NCBI GenBank assembly: GCA_016293975.1
Contig: JAEDCW010000024.1
Span: 1 to 26,611 of the forward strand
DNA from: Clostridia bacterium
Lineage (GTDB): Bacteria; Bacillota; Clostridia; Christensenellales; CAG-138
Direction of reading: 5' to 3'
DNA length: 26,611 bases
A program made the position numbers and the translations under genes. Positions 21,838 through 26,611 of the stretch are shown here, piece by piece (the stretch's first letter is position 1; each line of letters opens with the position of its first letter). The notes beneath the pieces were generated by a model, which saw only the letters and a list, made by a program, of their open reading frames with translations, was not told the DNA's origin and searched no databases.

Positions 21838-23661
21838 ATGCCATTAGACGCAACATCCCTTTACTTATTCAACACGGGTAGGAATGCATACGCATACCGT
21901 GATTTAGGCTGTCATAGGGACGGAGACGGATTCAGCTTTGCTGTTTGGGCACCGAATGCGCGTTACGTCAACGTAGTAGGCACCTTCTGCAATTTCGACC
22001 TTTCGCATCAAATGACACCCATAGGCACAACGGGCGTATGGCATTGCAAGGTAGACAACGCCAAACCCGGCGACAGATATAAATTCCGCATAGTCGACCA
22101 AAACGGCAATGTGCGTTTTAAGGCTGACCCGTTTGCCTTCTACACTACCAAGAGGCCCGAAAACGACTCGATAGTGGCAGAGCTCGACACGTTCAAATGG
22201 ACAGATGAAGAACACTTGAAGTGGAGGGCATCCGCAGACCACTACAGCCTCCCCATGAGCATATACGAGGTGCATCTCGGGTCGTTCAACGAGTCTACGA
22301 CGTACAATGACCTCGCAGAGACTCTCATACCCTATGTCGTGGAAATGGGATATACGCATATTGAGCTCATGCCAATAATGGAGCATCCCCTCGATGATAG
22401 TTGGGGCTATCAGGTCACGGGCTTTTTCTCCACGACATCCCGCTACGGCACTCCGCATGACCTCAAGCACTTCATAGACGGCTGTCACAGGGCTGGAATA
22501 AGCGTAATACTTGACTGGGTACCTGCTCATTTCCCCAAGGACGATTTTGGTTTGAGGCTGTTTGACGGCACGCCTTTGTTCGAGCATCCCGACCCCAGAC
22601 GCAGCGAGCAGCAACAGTGGGGTACTCTATTGTTTGACTATGCTACACCGCAGGTGAGGAGCTTTATGATGTCGAGCGCGATGTTCTGGCTCGACGAGTT
22701 CCACGCAGACGGACTAAGGGTAGATGCCGTAAGCTTCATGCTCTATCACGACTACTGCAAGGACCCGAAGAATTGCCTTATGAACCGCTATGGCGGAAGG
22801 GACAATCTCGAAGCGATAGATTTCCTGCGCGACCTCAATACTATGGTGCATACGCGCGTACCGGGCTGTATTATGATAGCGGAGGAAAGCACGACTTTCC
22901 CCGGCGTCACTATGGCGCCTCCATATGGGCTTGGATTTGACTACAAGTGGAACATGGGCTTTATGAACGATACGCTCTCCTACATGGAGCTAGACAGCGT
23001 ATACAGAAGATATCACCACGAAAAGCTCACATTCCAGATGATTTACGCATTCAGCGAGCACTACATACTCCCCTTCTCACACGATGAGGTCGTATATGGC
23101 AAGGGCTCCCTCATCAACAAAATGCCCGGCGCATATGACGACAAGTTCGCTCAGCTTAGGCTTCTGTTCCTCTATCAGTTCACAATGCCGGGAAAGAAGC
23201 TCATGTTCATGGGTGACGAGATAGGTCAGTTTGACGAGTGGAATTTCAAGTCTCGGATAGAATGGGATTTGTTGCAGTACCCAAGACACGACGAAACAAA
23301 TCGCTTTGTGAAACGGCTCAACGGCATATACAAGGATTATCCGTGCCTCTATCACAGCGAGGACGGATGGCACTGTTTCAAGTGGGTCAGCGTAGACGAC
23401 TCCGACAGAAGCGTATTGGCATACATACGCCGCAGCAGAGCGCACAAAGACCTGCTTATGATTGTGAATTTTGTGCCTGCACGTCACATAGGCTATAAGG
23501 TTGAGCTCGAAAAAAACGCGAGACTTGTACCCGTCATATCAACACAGGAAAATCAGTATGGCGGTACAGCTCAAAGGAGCGAGATAGTCTGCGATGAAAA
23601 CGGAACCGCATATATAGACATTGACCCGTACGAGGGTGTTATATTTGAAATAGATGGTTAA
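21838..23661 (+). CDS. glgB: 1,4-alpha-glucan branching enzyme
   Basis: GH13 enzyme that cuts alpha-1,4 chains and rejoins them as alpha-1,6 branches in glycogen. An N-terminal CBM48-like module (about 30-125, FSFAVWAPNARYVNVVGTF) is followed by the (beta/alpha)8 barrel. Catalytic residues are visible: nucleophile D296 in DGLRVDAV, the acid Glu in IAEEST (349/350) and D416 in FSHDEV. Also typical are YEVHLGSF, LMPIMEHPLDDSWGYQ and MGDEIGQFDEWN. At 607 residues it is the short form without the extra N-terminal module of E. coli GlgB. The start has a perfect AGGAGG. It leads the glgB-C-D-A operon, 17 bases before glgC. Confidence 0.96.
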   Translation: MPLDATSLYLFNTGRNAYAYRDLGCHRDGDGFSFAVWAPNARYVNVVGTFCNFDLSHQMTPIGTTGVWHCKVDNAKPGDRYKFRIVDQNGNVRFKADPFAFYTTKRPENDSIVAELDTFKWTDEEHLKWRASADHYSLPMSIYEVHLGSFNESTTYNDLAETLIPYVVEMGYTHIELMPIMEHPLDDSWGYQVTGFFSTTSRYGTPHDLKHFIDGCHRAGISVILDWVPAHFPKDDFGLRLFDGTPLFEHPDPRRSEQQQWGTLLFDYATPQVRSFMMSSAMFWLDEFHADGLRVDAVSFMLYHDYCKDPKNCLMNRYGGRDNLEAIDFLRDLNTMVHTRVPGCIMIAEESTTFPGVTMAPPYGLGFDYKWNMGFMNDTLSYMELDSVYRRYHHEKLTFQMIYAFSEHYILPFSHDEVVYGKGSLINKMPGAYDDKFAQLRLLFLYQFTMPGKKLMFMGDEIGQFDEWNFKSRIEWDLLQYPRHDETNRFVKRLNGIYKDYPCLYHSEDGWHCFKWVSVDDSDRSVLAYIRRSRAHKDLLMIVNFVPARHIGYKVELEKNARLVPVISTQENQYGGTAQRSEIVCDENGTAYIDIDPYEGVIFEIDG

Positions 23662-23678
23662 ATTGCGGAGGTATTACA

Positions 23679-24929
23679 ATGAGAAAAAAGAAACTCATTG
23701 CCATGCTATTAGCCGGCGGTCAGGGGACACGTCTCGGTGTGCTTACAAATCGCATGGCAAAGCCGGCTGTTCCTTTTGGCGGTAAATACAGAATTATAGA
23801 CTTTCCGCTTTCAAACTGCGTCAATTCCCAAATCGATACTGTAGGTGTGCTCACCCAGTACGAACCGCTTGAGTTGAATTCCTACCTCGGAACAGGTCAG
23901 GCATGGGACCTCGACAGACTCAACGGCGGCGTGTATGTATTGCCTCCCTATGTCACGAGTGACAAGGGGCAATGGTATTCGGGAACGGCAAATGCGATAT
24001 TCCAAAATATGGCGTTTATCAACCAGTTCGACCCCGATGACGTGCTCATACTCTCTGGCGACCACATATACAAGATGGATTATCACCTCATGTACAACGA
24101 GCATAGGAGCAGGAATGCGGATGCGACAATTGCCGTACTGCGAGTCCCTATGGAAGAGGCGAGCCGCTTCGGCATAATGAACACGGATACCGATAATAAA
24201 ATAGTCGAATTCGAGGAAAAGCCCCGTGCGCCAAAGAGCGACAAGGCTTCGATGGGCATATACATATTCTCTTGGAAAGTGCTCAAAAAATATCTCATAA
24301 TAGATTCGGGCGACCCCAACTCGCACAATGACTTCGGAAAGAACATAATCCCGAATATGCTCCGAGACGGTTTGAATCTTTACGCATATCCCTTCAGCGG
24401 CTACTGGAAGGACGTAGGTACTATCTCGAGCCTTTGGGAAGCGAATATGGACCTCATATCCGATCCCCCGAAACTCGACCTATACGACAAGGAATGGCGC
24501 ATTTACAGCAGAAACCCCGTGCTTCCCCCTCACTTTGTGGCGGCAGGCGCACACGTCGAGAATTCGCTCGTCACAGAGGGCTCAAACGTATACGGCTCCG
24601 TATATCACAGCGTAGTGTTTTCGGGCTGTACGATAGGCAAGGGCTCAGTAATTAGAGACTCGGTAATTATGCCGGGTGCCGTAATACAGGACGGAGTTAC
24701 TATAAACAAGGCTATAGTGGGTGAAAACGCGACGGTAGGCAGCCACACATATATCGGCTGTGACCCAGTAAACGGCGACCCCGCATACGATAATTCGCTC
24801 ACCGGTGACATAACGCTCATCGCCGACTCTATTGACCTGCCCGCAGGCAAGCGCGTTCCGGCAGGCATGGTCGTTTCAAAGACGAGTGTAGACACTATTT
24901 CTGATATAGGCGGAGGTGACGCAATATGA
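23679..24929 (+). CDS. glgC: Glucose-1-phosphate adenylyltransferase, catalytic subunit
   Basis: Makes ADP-glucose from ATP and glucose-1-phosphate, the committed step of bacterial glycogen synthesis. The nucleotide loop LLAGGQGTRLG (10-20) is intact, followed by RMAKPAVPFGGKYRIIDFPLSN in two parts. The catalytic aspartate is D128 in SGDHIYKMDY, and the sugar-phosphate lysine is in EEKPR (179-183). The C-terminus is a left-handed beta-helix (VENSLVTEGSNVYG and onward). Length 416 is normal. GGAGG precedes the ATG. Its stop overlaps the glgD start as ATGA, so the two subunits are made together. In Bacillus-type systems GlgC works with GlgD as a heteromer. Confidence 0.97.
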   Translation: MRKKKLIAMLLAGGQGTRLGVLTNRMAKPAVPFGGKYRIIDFPLSNCVNSQIDTVGVLTQYEPLELNSYLGTGQAWDLDRLNGGVYVLPPYVTSDKGQWYSGTANAIFQNMAFINQFDPDDVLILSGDHIYKMDYHLMYNEHRSRNADATIAVLRVPMEEASRFGIMNTDTDNKIVEFEEKPRAPKSDKASMGIYIFSWKVLKKYLIIDSGDPNSHNDFGKNIIPNMLRDGLNLYAYPFSGYWKDVGTISSLWEANMDLISDPPKLDLYDKEWRIYSRNPVLPPHFVAAGAHVENSLVTEGSNVYGSVYHSVVFSGCTIGKGSVIRDSVIMPGAVIQDGVTINKAIVGENATVGSHTYIGCDPVNGDPAYDNSLTGDITLIADSIDLPAGKRVPAGMVVSKTSVDTISDIGGGDAI

Positions 24930-26050
24930 AGGGCAATGCTTTCGGACTGATTTATACGGGCGAATCCAATCTTCAGCTAAGAGACCTTACGACATCGCGG
25001 TCCATCGCCGCAGTACCTTACGGCGGCAGATATCGCTGTATAGACTTCGTTTTGTCCTGCATGGTGAATTCGGGCATAACAAATGTGGGCATAATAGCAC
25101 AGAAGAATTACCACTCGCTTATGGACCATTTGGGCGCAGGAAAGGAATGGGACCTCAATCGCAAGCGCGACGGTCTGTTCATACTTCCCCCCTACGTTAC
25201 AAAGGATTCCACGGGAGTATACAAGGGGACGGCTGATGCGTTGCGCTCTGTAATGGGCTATGTCAGGCGCAGCTCACAAAAATACTGCGTCCTCACGGGA
25301 AGCCATACGATTTACAACACGACATTCAACGACATGCTCAGATTCCACGAGGAAAAGGATGCCGACATAACAGTACTCTATAACGACGAAAAATCCTTCT
25401 CCCCCGACGACCAGTTCGACGATTTGAGGCTCTGTGTCGACGATAACTACAGGGTCATAGATATGGAGATAGACCCCTACAGGCCCAAAAGTACATTCCA
25501 GTCCTGTGACTGCTTCGTAATGGAAAAGTCACTTCTCGAATATCTCGTCGAGGAGGCGGCGACACACGCAGAGCACGACTTTATAAGGGATATACTCATA
25601 CGCAAGGTCAACTCCCTCAAGATATACGGCTATCGCTACGACGGATTTGTCGCAAGGCTCAACTCGATGAGTATGTACTTCAACCAGAGCATGGCTCTGC
25701 TCGACCCCATAGTGCGCGAGGACATATTCAACCCCGACCACCCGATTTACACAAAAGTCAAGGACGAGGTGCCTGCACGCTATAACGCCAACGCAAATGT
25801 GACCAACTCGTTTATAGCGGACGGCTGTATAATCGACGGCACGGTCGAAAACAGCATATTGTTCAGAGGTGTAAAGGTGGCAAAAAACGCCGTCGTACGG
25901 AATTCAATAATAATGCAGGCGTGCGAAATAGGCAGTGACACCGGCATCGACTACGTAATAATGGATAAGGGCGTAACAGTAAAGAGCGGCAGGACGCTCT
26001 CGGGTCACAACAGTTTCCCGGTAGTTCTCAGGAAGGGAATGATCGTATAA
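24926..26050 (+). CDS. glgD: Glucose-1-phosphate adenylyltransferase subunit GlgD (likely non-catalytic)
   Basis: Paralogue of GlgC that joins it in a heteromeric ADP-glucose pyrophosphorylase. It is 374 residues, shorter than GlgC. The fold is kept: VPYGGRYRCIDFVLSCMVNS, EWDLNRKRDGLFILPPY and the beta-helix repeats near the C-terminus. The active site is degraded. The GGQGTRLG nucleotide loop is replaced by TGESNLQLRD, and the catalytic SGDH becomes TGSH (Ser126 in place of Asp). This agrees with the regulatory role known for GlgD. Translation is coupled to glgC by a 4-base overlap and to glgA by a 1-base overlap (TAATG). Confidence 0.95.
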   Translation: MKGNAFGLIYTGESNLQLRDLTTSRSIAAVPYGGRYRCIDFVLSCMVNSGITNVGIIAQKNYHSLMDHLGAGKEWDLNRKRDGLFILPPYVTKDSTGVYKGTADALRSVMGYVRRSSQKYCVLTGSHTIYNTTFNDMLRFHEEKDADITVLYNDEKSFSPDDQFDDLRLCVDDNYRVIDMEIDPYRPKSTFQSCDCFVMEKSLLEYLVEEAATHAEHDFIRDILIRKVNSLKIYGYRYDGFVARLNSMSMYFNQSMALLDPIVREDIFNPDHPIYTKVKDEVPARYNANANVTNSFIADGCIIDGTVENSILFRGVKVAKNAVVRNSIIMQACEIGSDTGIDYVIMDKGVTVKSGRTLSGHNSFPVVLRKGMIV

Positions 26051-26611
26051 TGAAGGTGCTTTTCATAGCAAGCGAGGCTTCGCCGTTTGTAAAGCTCGGA
26101 GGGTTGGCTGACGTAATGGGTACGCTGCCCAAGGCGCTTATCAAGCGAGGTGTAGAGTGTGCGCTCATGCTTCCCATGTACTCACAAATACCCGAGGAAT
26201 ACAGAAACAAGGCGAAGGAGATATCGCGCTTTACCGTCAAACTTAACTGGAGGCGCCAGGACTGCGTGCTCCGCAAGCTGAGGCACAACGGCGTAGACGT
26301 GTACTTTTTGGACAGCCAATTCTACTTCTTCAGACCGTATGTCTACGGCAATGCATACGAGGATGCAGAGCGTTTCTCGTTTTTCTGCAAGGCGGCGCTC
26401 GACGCACTGCCTCATATGGGCTTTGTCCCCGACATACTGCACTGCAACGACTGGCATACGGGCATGATACCCATGCTCTTGAGGATAAAGTACGCGGGCG
26501 CACCCGAATATGACCGTCTCAAGACTGTTTTCTCAATACACAACCTGCGCTATCAGGGCGTTTTCGACATGGATTTCGTGCGGGACATATTTGAGCTCGA
26601 CCCCAAGTACC
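26050..26611 (+). CDS. glgA: Glycogen synthase GlgA (3' part beyond the window)
   Basis: Transfers glucose from ADP-glucose to the growing alpha-1,4 chain. Only the first 187 codons are inside the window. The start MKVLFIASEASPFVKLGGLADV carries the KxGGLxDV motif (K15, G17, G18) that binds ADP-glucose, and further on are DILHCNDWHTGMIP and FSIHNLRYQG, conserved in the GT5 N-terminal domain. The ATG shares its first base with the glgD stop (TAATG), so expression is coupled to that of glgD. The frame is open to the right edge, with no sign of damage. By analogy with Bacillus a glycogen phosphorylase gene may follow, outside the window. Confidence 0.96.
   Translation, partial: MKVLFIASEASPFVKLGGLADVMGTLPKALIKRGVECALMLPMYSQIPEEYRNKAKEISRFTVKLNWRRQDCVLRKLRHNGVDVYFLDSQFYFFRPYVYGNAYEDAERFSFFCKAALDALPHMGFVPDILHCNDWHTGMIPMLLRIKYAGAPEYDRLKTVFSIHNLRYQGVFDMDFVRDIFELDPKY

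Noticed and set aside
1..26611. CRISPR array, prophage, insertion sequence or tRNA genes
   Set aside because: No regularly spaced repeats, transposase or phage proteins, terminal inverted repeats or tRNA-like cloverleaf sequences were seen.

Overview
This window reads as chromosomal core DNA from an anaerobic, spore-forming Firmicute of class Clostridia. The evidence is the gene set: a NifS/NifU-type iron-sulfur pair, butyrate kinase, a SpoIIQ-like engulfment protein with a candidate sigma-F promoter, a TSCPD-domain protein, a YhaM-type nuclease, and a Bacillus/Clostridium-style glgB-glgC-glgD-glgA operon. AGGAGG-type ribosome binding sites, sigma-A-like promoters and short hairpin-U terminators fit the same assignment. 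Family-level placement cannot be read reliably from the sequence. I see no rRNA, tRNA, CRISPR array, phage gene, transposase or obvious genomic island.

Layout, left to right. (1) 1-1860: 3' end of a cysteine desulfurase, an IscU/NifU scaffold with a Cys/His-rich tail, a terminator, and a 52-codon membrane peptide. (2) 1882-3930, minus strand: a DUF4349 lipoprotein-like protein and butyrate kinase. (3) 4032-7258, plus: a promoter, glnS, gltX and a two-way terminator. (4) 7273-8448, minus: thioredoxin and a TauE/SafE transporter split into two half-size genes that overlap by four bases. (5) 8483-11297, plus: spoIIQ-like gene, tilS and hpt. (6) 11375-12204, plus: a ComB-family phosphatase. (7) 12236-18691, minus: TetR regulator, GNAT acetyltransferase, phosphohexomutase, HtrA protease, histidine kinase and response regulator. 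(8) 18692-19360: the only long gene-free stretch. It contains a strong minus-strand promoter and about 410 nt of hairpin-rich leader ahead of the response regulator, then the ychF promoter. (9) 19361-21747, plus: ychF, a TSCPD protein, a YhaM-like nuclease and a terminator. (10) 21792-26611, plus: glgB, glgC, glgD and the start of glgA, cut by the window edge.

How the genes work together. NifS supplies sulfur to NifU for Fe-S cluster assembly. GlnRS and GluRS make both aminoacyl-tRNAs directly. TilS makes the lysidine needed to read AUA, a codon that looks frequent here. The response regulator, kinase and HtrA protease form a likely envelope or secretion-stress module resembling CssRS-HtrA. 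The glg genes build glycogen from glucose-1-phosphate, with GlgC apparently catalytic and GlgD apparently a non-catalytic partner. The upstream phosphohexomutase could feed glucose-1-phosphate, but it is in a separate unit.

Most genes are conserved housekeeping genes. The item I would look at first is the long structured leader of the two-component system. Next are the SpoIIQ-like gene with its sigma-F-like promoter, the split TSUP transporter, the candidate TetR operator and the metal-binding-like NifU tail.
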